Shown one piece after another: positions 18,017 to 29,180 of a stretch of DNA of 63,797 nucleotides (within the stretch, counting starts at the first letter, position 1; every line of letters begins with the position of its first letter). The stretch lies in the NCBI GenBank assembly GCA_020073705.1, contig JAIQES010000022.1:1-63797 (forward strand), read 5' to 3'. A program made the position numbers and the translations under genes. This DNA is from Terriglobia bacterium. GTDB lineage: Bacteria; Acidobacteriota; Terriglobia; Acidiferrales; UBA7541. The notes beneath the pieces were generated by a model. It did not search any database, had not been told where the DNA came from, and worked only from the letters and a program-made list of their open reading frames with translations.

Positions 18017-19015
18017 ATGTCCAGACGTATCGCGGCAAAAATTACCGGTGTGAGCGGGTATGTGCCGCCCCGGGTGATGTCCAACGCCGAGTTCGAGAAG
18101 CTCGTAGAAACCACCGACACGTGGATCCAGGAGCGAACCGGCATCCGCGAGCGTCACGTCGTCGAAAAAGGTGTTGCGACGTCGGATCTGGCGACGGCCG
18201 CCGCCAGGCAGCTCCTCAAGTGCAGAAACGTGCCGGCGGAAGAAATCGACCTGATCGTGGTCGCCAGCGTAACGCCGGACATGATGTTTCCGGCGACCGC
18301 CTGCCTGGTCCAAAACAACCTCGGCGCCACGCGCGCGTGGGGCTTTGATCTTTCTGCGGCGTGCTCCGGGTTTCTCTACGCGCTGACCGTCGGCGCACAA
18401 TTCGTCGGCTCGGGAACGCAGGGAAAAGCGCTGGTCATCGGTAGCGATGTCATGACTTCCATCCTGGATTACCAGGACCGCGCGACGTGCGTGCTGTTTG
18501 GCGATGGCGCAGGCGCGGTCCTGCTGGAGCCAACCGACCGCGACGATGAGGGTATTCTCGACTTCGTGCATGATGTGGACGGCTCAGGCGGGAAATTCCT
18601 CTATATGCCCGGCGGCGGCTCGCTCCACCCATCCTCACATGAGACTGTCGACAAAAGGATGCACTATATCCACCAGGAGGGCGCTCAGGTCTTCAAGTAC
18701 GCCGTGCGGCGTACGGCTGAACTTGCGTGCGAGTTGTTGAAGCGGAACGGCTTCACGAGCAAGGATTTGGCGCTGGTTGTACCACACCAGGCCAACCTGC
18801 GGATTATCCGCGCCATGCAGGAACGGCTCGGCGTGGACGATTCGAAAATAATGATCAATATCGAACGCTACGGTAATACCACGGCAGGGACCATACCCCT
18901 TGGATTGCGCGATGCCGTCGAACAAGGCAGGCTGAAAAAGGGAGATCTCGTGCTGCTTATTGCGGTCGGCGCGGGATACACTGCGGGGGGCATCCTACTC
19001 CGCTGGGCCTATTAA
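18017..19015 (+). CDS. fabH: Beta-ketoacyl-ACP synthase III
   Basis: A 332-residue FabH, which condenses acetyl-CoA (or another acyl-CoA starter) with malonyl-ACP to start fatty acid synthesis. The catalytic triad is complete: Cys116 in SAACSG, His in VPHQANLRI and Asn in ERYGNTTA. The N-terminal [15 protein letters not shown] is also typical. A GGAG ribosome-binding site precedes the ATG. It is not next to other fab genes, so it may be a housekeeping copy outside the cluster or serve a special starter unit. Confidence 0.95.
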   Translation: MSRRIAAKITGVSGYVPPRVMSNAEFEKLVETTDTWIQERTGIRERHVVEKGVATSDLATAAARQLLKCRNVPAEEIDLIVVASVTPDMMFPATACLVQNNLGATRAWGFDLSAACSGFLYALTVGAQFVGSGTQGKALVIGSDVMTSILDYQDRATCVLFGDGAGAVLLEPTDRDDEGILDFVHDVDGSGGKFLYMPGGGSLHPSSHETVDKRMHYIHQEGAQVFKYAVRRTAELACELLKRNGFTSKDLALVVPHQANLRIIRAMQERLGVDDSKIMINIERYGNTTAGTIPLGLRDAVEQGRLKKGDLVLLIAVGAGYTAGGILLRWAY

Positions 19016-19055
19016 TTTCTCAAACTGGGATGAGCACAAAGTGTGGGGGGCTTTT

Positions 19056-19448
19056 TTAGATCCCGCGAATTTGGGCGGCGCGGGCCTTATTGCGCTCCAA
19101 GTGCTGGTCCACGCGTACCGCGACGTAGCGTGAGCAGGTAGCCATCTCACCGTTGGCCCAGTTGGCCATTGCAGGGATCAGACTGCCGAGCTTCTCAACC
19201 ACTGAGTAGTAGGCCCGCACGGGGCGGAAAGCACCGTTGGAGCCACGTAAATTCTGGGCTAAGTCATGTAGGCTCAATATGCTACGGAAATCTCGGGCGC
19301 CGATTTCCGGAGCGGTGATGCCGGCTGCTATGCGGACGCGGTCGGAAATATCTTGCACAGCAACTCTAGAAATCATGGCGCGCCAATAATAAAGTGCGAA
19401 CCTGACGAAGACTGCTGCGGAGACCATGAATAGAATTGCGGCGATCAT
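19056..19448 (-). CDS. Hypothetical membrane-anchored protein
   Basis: A 130-residue protein with one N-terminal hydrophobic helix (about residues 2-22, MIAAILFMVSAAVFVRFAL), then a soluble mostly helical domain rich in Arg and Ala. The open frame extends to 19577, but the upstream part is Arg/Cys/Trp-rich and unlikely to be coding; the ATG at 19448 places the helix at the N-terminus. It is convergent with fabH. No recognised domain. Confidence 0.55.
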   Translation of the reverse strand: MIAAILFMVSAAVFVRFALYYWRAMISRVAVQDISDRVRIAAGITAPEIGARDFRSILSLHDLAQNLRGSNGAFRPVRAYYSVVEKLGSLIPAMANWANGEMATCSRYVAVRVDQHLERNKARAAQIRGI

Positions 19449-19621
19449 GACGAAGGACCCTTTTCCAATTACAACATAATGTCTCCGACCGCACGGCACA
19501 ATGGACCTCGTGTACCACTCGACTTTCCTACGAGTACTGCATGACCAAATGAACCGATGATTTGCAAGAAATACCATTTGGAATCCAACGTTTGTGACCT
19601 TCGCAGCGCATCAATCATAAT

Positions 19622-19880
19622 CACTTTATTTCAAGAGAAATATGCATGCGCCGCAGATGATTGTGGTCGCCAGACGCGCCACGTTTAGCCACTCTCGATA
19701 AGCCCCATCGAGAACTGTTTGACGCTGATCGAGGATGAGCGCAGTTCTCCGCAGTGAACCCTAGCTGGCGGCCGCAAAGCCAAGCGGAGTGGCGATGTTC
19801 CTCGTGGTACCAATGGAAGAACCCCTGCGGGAAGGCCCGGATGTCCACAGGGCGGTGCTCGGCTGTGCAATCGAGAGCTG
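19622..19880 (-). pseudogene. Decayed IS3-type transposase fragment
   Basis: On the minus strand, split over two frames, the sequence resembles the last part of an IS3-family OrfB integrase. RPVDIRAFPQGFFHWYHEEH followed by RHSA matches the conserved region around the third catalytic residue and the HWYN-HRHS signature. A frame shift then continues with ALRPPARVHCGEL, resembling the TP-x-x-VHYG segment. No terminal repeats or intact frame remain. This occupies most of the 460-bp gap between flanking genes. Confidence 0.6.
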
Positions 19881-19911
19881 ATACGGGTAAGATAAGAATT
19901 GAGGATAACGG

Positions 19912-21228
19912 ATGATGTTTCACGAAGCCTTAGTGTTTCTTGGAGTTCTGGCAGCAGCCGCGGGGCTTTCGCTCGCGTTTCTCTCGCAGCGGTACTGGTT
20001 TGCGCGTGCGTGGAGGTTCGCGGGGCGCATTCGCCGGCCGGCATGGCGCAATGGGTTACGCGCCGCCGTACTCGCGGTGCTGGCGGCGGTCGCACTCGTT
20101 GCTCTTGGCGGCATTGCGAGAAACCTGCGGGACACAATTTCCCGCGGCTCATGGGTGACGGCATTCTTTGGCCTGTGGCTGGTGAGCTCGACCTTTGCGT
20201 ACCTGTTCATCAAGCTCGTTGCCGGCGCAGAGTGGTCATGGCGGCGCTTGCGTTCGGCGTTTTCGGCCACGCCGCCCATTCCGGCCACCTCTGCCGCCGG
20301 GGCGGAGACAATCGATCATTCGCGCCGCTACTTCTTTCAGGCCGCAGGGTTCCTGGCTGGTGCGGTGCCTTTCGTAAGCGCTGCGTATGGCTTTGTGGCT
20401 GAACGGCTGCGGTTCGAGGTCCGCCAGGTCGAAATTCCCATTGCGAATCTTCCGGAGGGACTCGACTGCCTGCGCATCGTGCAGCTCAGCGATATTCACG
20501 TCGGTTCGTACATGCCGGTCCAGCAGGTGCGCCGCGCCGTGGGCATGGCCAATGAGCTGGGCGGCGACCTGGTGGTTGTCACTGGGGATTTTCTGACCGG
20601 GAGGACCGACCCGCTCGAGGACTGCATCGCCGAGCTTTCGCGGCTGCGCGCGCCGTTAGGTGTTTGGGGCTGCAACGGCAACCATGAGGTTTACGCGGGA
20701 GTCGAAAGGGACGCTGCTGCATTGTTCCATCGATTCGGAATGAAGCTGCTTCGCCAAGAAAACGCCGAATTGCGCTGGCAGGGAAGCGCATTCAACCTGA
20801 TCGGCGTGGATTACCAGCGCCAGCGTGAGTCTGGCGGCATTCGGGTGCCGATGCTGGCCGGTGTCGAACCGCTGGTCCGCCGCGACATTCCAAATGTTCT
20901 GCTCTCGCACAATCCGAATTCCTTCCCGCGCGCCGCCGAGCTGGGCATTGAGCTGTCGCTGGCGGGCCATACGCACGGTGGCCAAGTGCGCGTCGAAATC
21001 CTCGATCATCGCTGGAGCCCGGCGCAATTCCTCACGCCGTATGTCGCGGGCCTCTACCAGCGGCCTCTGTTCGCACCGGAATATCTCGACGACACGCAAC
21101 CTTTCTCTCAATTTGCCAATACTCCGCCGAGCTACATCTACGTCAATCGCGGCCTAGGAACCATCGGCGCGCCCGTGCGCCTGGGCGTTCCGCCAGAAAT
21201 TGCGCTGCTGACCCTCCGCCGAGTCTGA
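19912..21228 (+). CDS. Membrane-bound metallophosphoesterase
   Basis: A 438-residue protein with three hydrophobic N-terminal segments (about 5-25, 45-65, 80-105), a further hydrophobic stretch after SRRYFFQ (about 140-165), then a calcineurin-like phosphoesterase domain. Metal-binding motifs are LSDIHVG, VTGDFL, GNHE, LSHNP and GHTHGGQ in order. It resembles the YkuE/YaeI group acting on lipid-linked phosphates such as UDP-diacylglucosamine-like substrates; the actual substrate is unknown. It stands alone between an IS remnant and thiC. Confidence 0.88.
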   Translation: MMFHEALVFLGVLAAAAGLSLAFLSQRYWFARAWRFAGRIRRPAWRNGLRAAVLAVLAAVALVALGGIARNLRDTISRGSWVTAFFGLWLVSSTFAYLFIKLVAGAEWSWRRLRSAFSATPPIPATSAAGAETIDHSRRYFFQAAGFLAGAVPFVSAAYGFVAERLRFEVRQVEIPIANLPEGLDCLRIVQLSDIHVGSYMPVQQVRRAVGMANELGGDLVVVTGDFLTGRTDPLEDCIAELSRLRAPLGVWGCNGNHEVYAGVERDAAALFHRFGMKLLRQENAELRWQGSAFNLIGVDYQRQRESGGIRVPMLAGVEPLVRRDIPNVLLSHNPNSFPRAAELGIELSLAGHTHGGQVRVEILDHRWSPAQFLTPYVAGLYQRPLFAPEYLDDTQPFSQFANTPPSYIYVNRGLGTIGAPVRLGVPPEIALLTLRRV

Positions 21229-21309
21229 TTCGACCGCGCTACTCACAAGCGATGTGCCGGTCGCGCGCAGGTGGGTGCGGGTTGCTGTGCGCGCGGGGCA
21301 GTGCGATAA

Positions 21310-22776
<1,467 letters not shown>

Positions 22777-22845
22777 GAAGCCGGATCTTCAACGAAAGCC
22801 CCCGGCGTGGGCCGGGACCTCTATTGCAAAGTCTCGAATTTTCAA

Positions 22846-23535
22846 ATGTCCGAATCTGACTCCAACGAGAAGTTGCGCGTGGAATTCAACCGCTGGGCTG
22901 AAAGTGGTTGGGGCGAGGGGATGGAAGAAGATCACCTGCCCATCACGCTGCCGGTTCTGGATCTGATGCAACTGTTGCCGGACGACAACGTCCTCGACAT
23001 GGGCTGCGGCGCGGGTTGGCTGGCGCGGCTTCTCTCCGAGCGCGTGCCGGAAGGCCGCGTCGTCGGTATGGACATCTCCGATGAAATGGTGCGCCGCGCG
23101 CGAAGGAATTACGTCGCTTTCGACAACACGATGTTCGTGATCGGCGGCGCGGATGAGATTCCCTGGGACGCCAATTTCTTCACGCGAGCGATTTCGGTCG
23201 AATCCGCTTACTACTGGCCCGATCCGGCGCGCGCCCTGCGCGAGATTCTTCGTGTGCTGCGCGAAGGCGGGTCGGCGTGGGTCCTGATCAACTACTATCG
23301 CGACAATCCACATTGCCATCAGTGGGCTGAGCAGTTTGCAACTCCCGCGCACCTGCTAAGCGCCGAGGAGTGGGCCGCGATGTTCCGCGATGCGGGCTTT
23401 ACAAACGTCGCGCATCGCCGCATCGCCGATCCCACCCCCGTGCCCGAATCTTACACGGGCCGGTGGTTCCGCGACGCCGCGCAACTTCGTGCCTTCCGCG
23501 AAGCGGGGGCCTTGCTCGTCCGCGGAACGAAGTGA
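22846..23535 (+). CDS. Class I SAM-dependent methyltransferase
   Basis: A 229-residue methyltransferase of the Methyltransf_11 type. SAM-binding motif I is VLDMGCGAGWLARLL, motif II is GMDISDEMVRRA, and the post-motif region has REILRVLREGG. The acceptor is not predictable. Start is uncertain: GTG 22807 is also in frame, and neither start has a clear ribosome-binding site. It follows thiC by 70-110 bp on the same strand and may share its transcript. Confidence 0.85.
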   Translation: MSESDSNEKLRVEFNRWAESGWGEGMEEDHLPITLPVLDLMQLLPDDNVLDMGCGAGWLARLLSERVPEGRVVGMDISDEMVRRARRNYVAFDNTMFVIGGADEIPWDANFFTRAISVESAYYWPDPARALREILRVLREGGSAWVLINYYRDNPHCHQWAEQFATPAHLLSAEEWAAMFRDAGFTNVAHRRIADPTPVPESYTGRWFRDAAQLRAFREAGALLVRGTK

Positions 23536-23647
23536 CGAGTGCAATCTTGAATCAGAACGAGGATCATGCTTCAATATCCCGGGCGTAAGCCACACTCAAA
23601 ATAGCGCCTATTCCGGTGGCGCGCGAAACCGCTCGGGGGGAGCCGAA

Positions 23648-24613
23648 ATGAGAAAATTCGTTGGGGTTTTGGTGCTTGCTTTACTGGCTTTACTGATTGT
23701 TCCTTTTGTCGCAGCTCAGTCTCCGCAACAAGCATCGGGCAGGGATCTTTCATGGGTTTTTCCTGTCGCCGACAAGGTTCAACCCGCAGCAGCAGAGGAT
23801 TCAGCGCCAAGACACGTGCCGGGCAGCTCCAAGGCGTATACGCCTGCGCAGATTGACGATCTCTTCAATCCGCCAGACTGGTTTCCCGAGGAGCACGGCC
23901 CGCTGCCGTCGATCGTTGCGCATGGAATTGCTGATAAGGCGCCAGCTTGCGGCTCCTGCCATCTTATGTCGGGGCTTGGCCATCCGGAATCCTCCAACCT
24001 TGCAGGCCTGAACGCCACATATCTCATGCGAGAAATGGCCGATTTTAAGAGCGGTGTTAGAGAAGACAAGGCACGGATGAACAAACTAGCCAAAGAGGTA
24101 TCGGAAGAGGACTCGCGTGCGGCGGCCGAGTGGTTTGCTGCCTTGGAAGCCAAGGTTTGGGTGAAAGTCGTCGAAAGCAAAACCGCGCCGAAGACTTACG
24201 TCACTAAGTCACGTATGCGTCTCCCACTGCCAAGCGGCGGTACCGAGCCGATCGGCAAGCGCATCATCGAAGTGCCGGAAGATCCGGCGAGGACGACCAG
24301 CCGGGACCCACATTCCGGCTTTATCGCTTATGTGCCGGTTGGCAGCCTGGCGAAAGGTAAATCTTTGGTGGAGAATGGCGGCGCGGGCAAGACGATCCAA
24401 TGTTCTATCTGTCACGGCAAGACTTTAAAAGGTCTGGGCGAAGTTCCCAAGATCGTAGGGGTTTCCCCCGAATATATTGCTCGCCAAATGTACGGGTTTC
24501 AGACCGAAACCAGAGCCGGCTCGCTGGACGTGCTGATGAAACAGGTCGTTGAGCACCTGAACGATGACGACATCCTGGCGATATCGGCTTATCTGGCATC
24601 GCAGAAGCCGTAG
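23648..24613 (+). CDS. Secreted diheme cytochrome c
   Basis: A 321-residue periplasmic protein with an N-terminal signal peptide (hydrophobic 6-22, cleavage near VAA-QS). Two heme-binding motifs are present, CGSCH at 101-105 and CSICH at 252-256, indicating two class I cytochrome domains. It would carry electrons in the periplasm. ATG 23648 follows a GGGGGAG ribosome-binding site; the longer upstream frame is a shadow of the methyltransferase gene. It is followed by nuoB and a Rieske protein, though about 170 bp separates it from nuoB. Confidence 0.88.
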   Translation: MRKFVGVLVLALLALLIVPFVAAQSPQQASGRDLSWVFPVADKVQPAAAEDSAPRHVPGSSKAYTPAQIDDLFNPPDWFPEEHGPLPSIVAHGIADKAPACGSCHLMSGLGHPESSNLAGLNATYLMREMADFKSGVREDKARMNKLAKEVSEEDSRAAAEWFAALEAKVWVKVVESKTAPKTYVTKSRMRLPLPSGGTEPIGKRIIEVPEDPARTTSRDPHSGFIAYVPVGSLAKGKSLVENGGAGKTIQCSICHGKTLKGLGEVPKIVGVSPEYIARQMYGFQTETRAGSLDVLMKQVVEHLNDDDILAISAYLASQKP

Positions 24614-24785
24614 GAAGAAGATCCGTCTGCGTCATCGGATCAAAATGGCATTTATCGTTGCCGGTTAGAGGGCACATCAATAATCGGGCGCGGCTCCCGC
24701 TTCACGGTTAGATGGCATTCGCCGTTTGACTCGCCCTGCCAGGGATGGATATACTCGCGACTCTTACGGGACCAAGAGGAGATAC

Positions 24786-25346
24786 ATGGGCGTCCTCGAT
24801 CAACGCTTCGAAAAGAACTTCATGATTTCTTCGGTGGACTATGTCTTCAACTGGGCGCGGAAGTCCGCGATCTGGCCGCTGACGTTCGGCCTGGCGTGTT
24901 GCGCGATCGAAATGATCGCCGCGACCACGTCGCGCTTCGACATTGCGCGGTTTGGCGCCGAAGTGTTTCGCCCCTCTCCGCGCCAGTCCGACCTGATGAT
25001 CGTGGCCGGCACGGTAACTCTGAAGATGGCGCCGGTGCTCAAGCGCGTCTGGGATCAGATGCCCGACCCCAAGTGGTGTATCTCAATGGGGGCGTGCTCG
25101 AGCGTAGGTGGGCCCTTTAACGCCTATCCAGTGCTGCAGGGCGTGGATCGAATCGTTCCCGTGGACGTTTATGTCATTGGCTGCCCGCCGCGGCCTGAGG
25201 GCTTGCTTTATGCCCTGCTGAAGCTTCAGGACAAGATTGACCAGATGTCCCTGGCCAAGCGGCCGACCGAGATTCGGCTGCACACAGGCATGGTTGAGGA
25301 TTTCAAACGCAACGTGATGGTTGCGCAGACGCCTTCGCCACGCTAG
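24786..25346 (+). CDS. nuoB: NADH-quinone oxidoreductase subunit B
   Basis: A 186-residue NuoB/PSST homologue, the subunit holding the N2 cluster next to the quinone site of complex I. Cluster ligands are the tandem Cys in GLACCAIE, Cys in GACSSVGG and Cys in GCPPRPE. An AAGAGGAG sequence precedes ATG 24786. The other nuo genes do not follow; a Rieske gene does. It may be a scattered complex I gene or an additional copy. Confidence 0.95.
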   Translation: MGVLDQRFEKNFMISSVDYVFNWARKSAIWPLTFGLACCAIEMIAATTSRFDIARFGAEVFRPSPRQSDLMIVAGTVTLKMAPVLKRVWDQMPDPKWCISMGACSSVGGPFNAYPVLQGVDRIVPVDVYVIGCPPRPEGLLYALLKLQDKIDQMSLAKRPTEIRLHTGMVEDFKRNVMVAQTPSPR

Positions 25347-25401
25347 GCCGATCCTCTGGCGGCTGGAACCACATTCAAAATTGTGCTGAAGGAGCTGGCC
25401 G

Positions 25402-25707
25402 ATGGGTTTTGTACGCGCCGCAAGGAAGGACGAAATCCCTGCGGGATCAATCCGTGAATTTCAAGTTGACGGCTTGACGCTGGCCATTGCGAACGTCGGG
25501 GACAAGTTCTACGCCATCCATAACACCTGCCTGCATCGTGGTGGGCCGCTCGGACAGGGAGAACTCCATGGTGTGGCTGTAACGTGCCCCTGGCACGGCT
25601 GGCAGTACGATGTGACCTCAGGCAAGCTCGTCATGAATCAGGCAATTGGGGTGAAAACCTACGGCATAGAAGTGCGCGGTGACGACCTCTGGATCGATGC
25701 GGAGTAA
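25402..25707 (+). CDS. Rieske [2Fe-2S] ferredoxin-like protein
   Basis: A 101-residue soluble Rieske protein. The two ligand boxes, CLHRGGPL and CPWHGWQY, provide the Cys-His/Cys-His pairs. It resembles the small ferredoxin components of dioxygenase systems or NirD-like subunits. No oxygenase partner is adjacent. GGAG lies upstream of the ATG, and the gene sits 55 bp after nuoB, so co-transcription is likely. Confidence 0.9.
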   Translation: MGFVRAARKDEIPAGSIREFQVDGLTLAIANVGDKFYAIHNTCLHRGGPLGQGELHGVAVTCPWHGWQYDVTSGKLVMNQAIGVKTYGIEVRGDDLWIDAE

Positions 25708-25979
25708 TGCTTTTCCTCAACCGTGTCTTCAATTTTTTCGTAACCAACTCTATAGTAAGGACATCTGAGAAGTGTCAGAGTCTCGGTGGACCATTCTTGC
25801 TGAGTCTTAGCGCCGGGCTTGTGCATCGAAGGTAAAGGATTGATGGGTCAGACTTTACCACTCGACAAATTAAGGCTGCCAATTTTTACGAAATTTCTAC
25901 AAATCAGCCTAAGTCCCGTGTATAGTGTCCGCCCGGCTAGATTTGGGTAAGGCACATTTGTTCTTGAAGGACGTACAGT

Positions 25980-26444
25980 TTGACGACGATTCGCCCACCA
26001 GAAAAGCGGAACCACTGGATGTTTTCAGTGAATCCGCATCAGTATCATTGGGATACGCTTTTTGTGAAGGGTAAGGAGATGTGGCGAGGGGCGGGCACGC
26101 GCCCGGACGCGCTTCGCGCGCTCAAGCAGGTGCGCAAAGGCGACCGCGTGCTCTGTTATCACGCCGCCCCCGAGCGCGCCCTCTACGCGATTGCGGAAGT
26201 TACCCGCGATCCTTACCCGGACCCACATGACCTGGAATCGAAGATGCTCGTGGCCGACCTGCGCGCGATGGAGCGATTACCCCGGCAGGTCAGATTAGAT
26301 GAGCTCCGGGGCAACCCCGCAGTGCGGAAGCTGAAGTTCCTGAAGAACGTCCGTTTGGTCATCTCTCCCGTCACAGAGGAAGAGTACCAGGAGATCCTGC
26401 GCATGGCCGGCATCGTCGCGACTCCGGGCCTCCCGCTGCCGTAA
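25980..26444 (+). CDS. EVE-domain protein
   Basis: A 154-residue EVE domain (PUA-related fold; binds modified bases in nucleic acids). Typical features are the N-terminal HWMFSVNPHQYHWD, KGDRVLCYHAAPERALYAIAEV and the C-terminal LRMAG region. The best start is TTG 25980, eight bases after GAAGGA; an ATG at 26019 is possible but would trim the first strand. It precedes mutM by about 90 bp on the same strand, which fits a role with modified or damaged DNA or RNA bases. Confidence 0.85.
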   Translation: MTTIRPPEKRNHWMFSVNPHQYHWDTLFVKGKEMWRGAGTRPDALRALKQVRKGDRVLCYHAAPERALYAIAEVTRDPYPDPHDLESKMLVADLRAMERLPRQVRLDELRGNPAVRKLKFLKNVRLVISPVTEEEYQEILRMAGIVATPGLPLP

Positions 26445-26531
26445 TCCAGCATTCCTGCCTATAGGTTTAGATTCTTCAAGCCAGGACCGTAGTTCAGGAC
26501 ATGACTGTGATATTTTCGATAGGGCCCGCGA

Positions 26532-27407
26532 ATGCCTGAACTTCCCGAGGTCGAAACTGTCGTACGCGGATTGCGCGCATCGCTGCCCGGCCGCATCATT
26601 CTCGACGTTCGTCTCGGCAAGACGGACTTCATCGATGACCCGGTCGCGCTGGCGGAACAGTTGCCCGGCGCGCGAATCGCGGACATCTCGCGTCTTGGCA
26701 AGTTTGTCTGCATGGAGCTTGTGCCCGGTGGGCCCGCAGCCAGTTCCGAGGCACGCCTCCACCTGATCGTTCACCTCGGGATGACCGGCCAGCTCACCAC
26801 ACGCCATCCTGCCGACCCGGTCGCGCCGCACACGCACGTTTTTTTCGCGCTCGATGATGGCCGCGAACTGCGCTACACCGACATCCGGCGTTTCGGGCGC
26901 ATCCTCCTAATTCCGGAATCCCGGATTGCCGTGTTTCGAGGCCGACTCGGATCCGAGCCGCTCGAAACCACCCTGGAAGAATTCCGCGCACGATTCGGTT
27001 TGCGGCGCGCGCGAATCAAGGCCCTGCTGCTCGATCAGGGTCTTCTCCGCGGTGTGGGCAATATCTATGCTGACGAAAGCCTGTTCCGCGCGCGTATTCA
27101 TCCGGCCCGCATTGCTGCCCGTCTTACACAAACTCAGCTTGCAACGCTCCATCGCGCTGTCCGCGAGGTTCTTACGGCCGCGATCCGTTTGCGGGGCTCC
27201 TCGATTTCCGATTACGTGGATTCTGACGGGAATCGTGGCGAATTTCAGCGGCGCCATCGCGTCTACCGGCGGGAAGGAAAGCCCTGTGTTCGTTGTGGGG
27301 AAAAAATCCGCCGTGTGATCGTCGCGGGGCGAAGCAGCTATTTCTGCCCGCGTTGCCAGCCCCCGCCCCGGGCGCAAAAATCACGGCACCCGGTCAAAAG
27401 GACGTGA
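26532..27407 (+). CDS. mutM: Formamidopyrimidine-DNA glycosylase
   Basis: A 291-residue Fpg/MutM removing oxidised purines such as 8-oxoguanine. The catalytic N-terminal Pro and Glu are present (MPELPEVE), the helix-two-turn-helix region contains GVGNIYADE, and a C-terminal zinc finger has CVRCG and CPRC. The C-terminal tail is about 15 residues longer than usual and basic. It is convergent with the ATPase gene downstream. Confidence 0.96.
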   Translation: MPELPEVETVVRGLRASLPGRIILDVRLGKTDFIDDPVALAEQLPGARIADISRLGKFVCMELVPGGPAASSEARLHLIVHLGMTGQLTTRHPADPVAPHTHVFFALDDGRELRYTDIRRFGRILLIPESRIAVFRGRLGSEPLETTLEEFRARFGLRRARIKALLLDQGLLRGVGNIYADESLFRARIHPARIAARLTQTQLATLHRAVREVLTAAIRLRGSSISDYVDSDGNRGEFQRRHRVYRREGKPCVRCGEKIRRVIVAGRSSYFCPRCQPPPRAQKSRHPVKRT

Positions 27408-27425
27408 AAGTGAAGCTGGGGAAGC

Positions 27426-28007
27426 TTAGCGCGCAGCGGCGGCTTGGACGCGCATCGCCGGGCGCAGCAACGGCGCCGAGGCTGCGAAGATCATCTCGCC
27501 CCATACTCGGCGGTCCCGCCGGTCGAGCCACAGCACGCGGTCATGCAGCGCGCGGAACGGTGGCTCGGACAGCATTTCCCCGATCAGGTCATGAATACGC
27601 TCCTGGAATTCGAGGTTTTCCGAGCGGAAGCCGTCGGGCGGGATACCGTCCGCCATCGGCGGTACGTAGACGAGCAGGGAGTAGCTTTCCATCCACCACC
27701 TGAGCCATTGCTCGAGTTGCGTCTGCCGTCCGAATCTATTGACTAGGTAGCAGTAACCGTCCAATACGGCGCGGTCGCAGATGAGATGCGGCGAGTGGGA
27801 GGTGGCTTCCAGTTCGCTGGCGATCTGCGCGTGCAGTATCCAGAGCTGCCCTTCGAGCGTTGCCCCCTCATTCACCGGGAACGGCGACCGCCGCGCCACT
27901 TCCGTCACCAGCTCGACGTCGAAGTCAGCCTTCTTCAGGAGGGAACAAATTTCGTAGGCGAGTGTGGTCTTGCCAACGCCGTGTGTGCCGATCAGTGCAA
28001 GTTTCAA
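27426..28007 (-). CDS. NadR/Ttd14-like P-loop ATPase
   Basis: A 193-residue P-loop protein with Walker A GTHGVGKTT at the very N-terminus and a kinase-like LID/Walker B region (LICDRAVLDG). It resembles the AAA_28 family, which includes NadR kinase domains and phosphoinositide-binding Ttd14. The substrate is unknown. The frame starts at TTG 28031, but the second TTG at 28007 is preferred: it follows GAGG at suitable spacing and gives the usual MKLALIG-type N-terminus. Confidence 0.78.
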   Translation of the reverse strand: MKLALIGTHGVGKTTLAYEICSLLKKADFDVELVTEVARRSPFPVNEGATLEGQLWILHAQIASELEATSHSPHLICDRAVLDGYCYLVNRFGRQTQLEQWLRWWMESYSLLVYVPPMADGIPPDGFRSENLEFQERIHDLIGEMLSEPPFRALHDRVLWLDRRDRRVWGEMIFAASAPLLRPAMRVQAAAAR

Positions 28008-28124
28008 GGTCTGGGCTACCTCAAGACTCAACCTTCTAACACAGTTTGACGCAAATGCAGCTGTGGAAATCGTTCTGCAGAATCCAGGCGCTTCGGGTTA
28101 GAATCGCGCGCTCGGAGGAATAAC

Positions 28125-28574
28125 TTGCGCGCCGTCGTCCAGCGTGTCACTCGGGCTCGCGTCACCGTGGACGCTCGCGTGGCCGGGGAAATTGAAACGG
28201 GCATGTTGGTTATGCTCGGCGTCGGCCGCGAGGATTCCTCGGAATCCGCGCTGTATCTCGCGGATAAAATTGCCAACCTGCGCATCTTCGCCGACGATGC
28301 GGGCAAGATGAACCGGTCTCTGCTCGACATGGGTGGGTCCGCATTGGTCGTCTCCCAATTCACGCTCTACGGGGATACGCGCGGCGGCCGCCGGCCGTCG
28401 TACATTCAGGCCGCGCCACCCGAAGACGCGAACCGGCTTTATGAAGAGTTCGTTCGATGTTTGCGTTCGTTGGGAATACGGGTTGAAACCGGCGTCTTCC
28501 AGGCCCGTATGAAAGTCGAGTTGGTCAACGATGGTCCGGTAACGATCCTGCTCGACTCCGAGAAAACGATTTGA
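28125..28574 (+). CDS. dtd: D-aminoacyl-tRNA deacylase
   Basis: A 149-residue DTD that hydrolyses D-amino acids mischarged on tRNA. Signature motifs SQFTLYGD and NDGPVT (the Gly-cisPro pair) are present. It starts at TTG 28125, seven bases after GGAGGA. Divergent from the P-loop ATPase gene. Confidence 0.96.
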   Translation: MRAVVQRVTRARVTVDARVAGEIETGMLVMLGVGREDSSESALYLADKIANLRIFADDAGKMNRSLLDMGGSALVVSQFTLYGDTRGGRRPSYIQAAPPEDANRLYEEFVRCLRSLGIRVETGVFQARMKVELVNDGPVTILLDSEKTI

Positions 28575-28649
28575 GGTGCGCAGCCGGATGCCTGCCCCCG
28601 ATTATACCGGATTGGCATTTCTATCTTGAAACGATATAATCGTGATTGA

Positions 28650-29120
28650 ATGAAAGGCTCCATGAGTTTGGTCGAATTCCGTGCGCTGGCGGAATTCCGC
28701 TATCGGATCCGGGTGTTTTTGAATGGCAGCGAGCAGGCGGCCCGCGTCGCGGGTCTTGAGCCGCAACAATACCTGTTATTGCTGGCGCTGCGCGGGCTTC
28801 CGCCCGGCTGGAAGGCTACGATTCGAGAACTCGCCGAGCGCATGCAGCTTCGCCATCACAGCGTCGTGGAGTTGGTTGACCGCCTGGAGCGCCGGCAGTT
28901 GCTGCGAAGGGAGCGATCGAGAACGGACCGCCGGCAAGTGATCGTGCACCTGACGGCTCGCGGCGAAAAGATTCTGTCGCGTCTTGCCCGGCAGCGCATT
29001 GCGGAGCTTCGTTCGGCGGCGCCAGCTCTGGTGCGCGCGCTCACTGCGGCAATTCGGTCGGTGCGGGCGAAGATGCCGAGCCCTCTGGGCATGGGCGAAC
29101 GCCAGTCATCGGCCAAATAA
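28650..29120 (+). CDS. MarR-family transcriptional regulator
   Basis: A 156-residue winged helix protein with the MarR pattern: recognition region ATIRELAERMQLRHHSVVEL and wing DRLERRQLLRRERSRTDRR. The C-terminal tail is basic and probably disordered. The CLC gene follows 60 bp downstream on the same strand and may be its target or operon partner; no operator was identified. Confidence 0.87.
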   Translation: MKGSMSLVEFRALAEFRYRIRVFLNGSEQAARVAGLEPQQYLLLLALRGLPPGWKATIRELAERMQLRHHSVVELVDRLERRQLLRRERSRTDRRQVIVHLTARGEKILSRLARQRIAELRSAAPALVRALTAAIRSVRAKMPSPLGMGERQSSAK

Positions 29121-29180
29121 AATGCCAGGCGCGAGGCGCGGCAAACACATCTATTTTAACCCGGGCTTGCCGTTTCCGAA

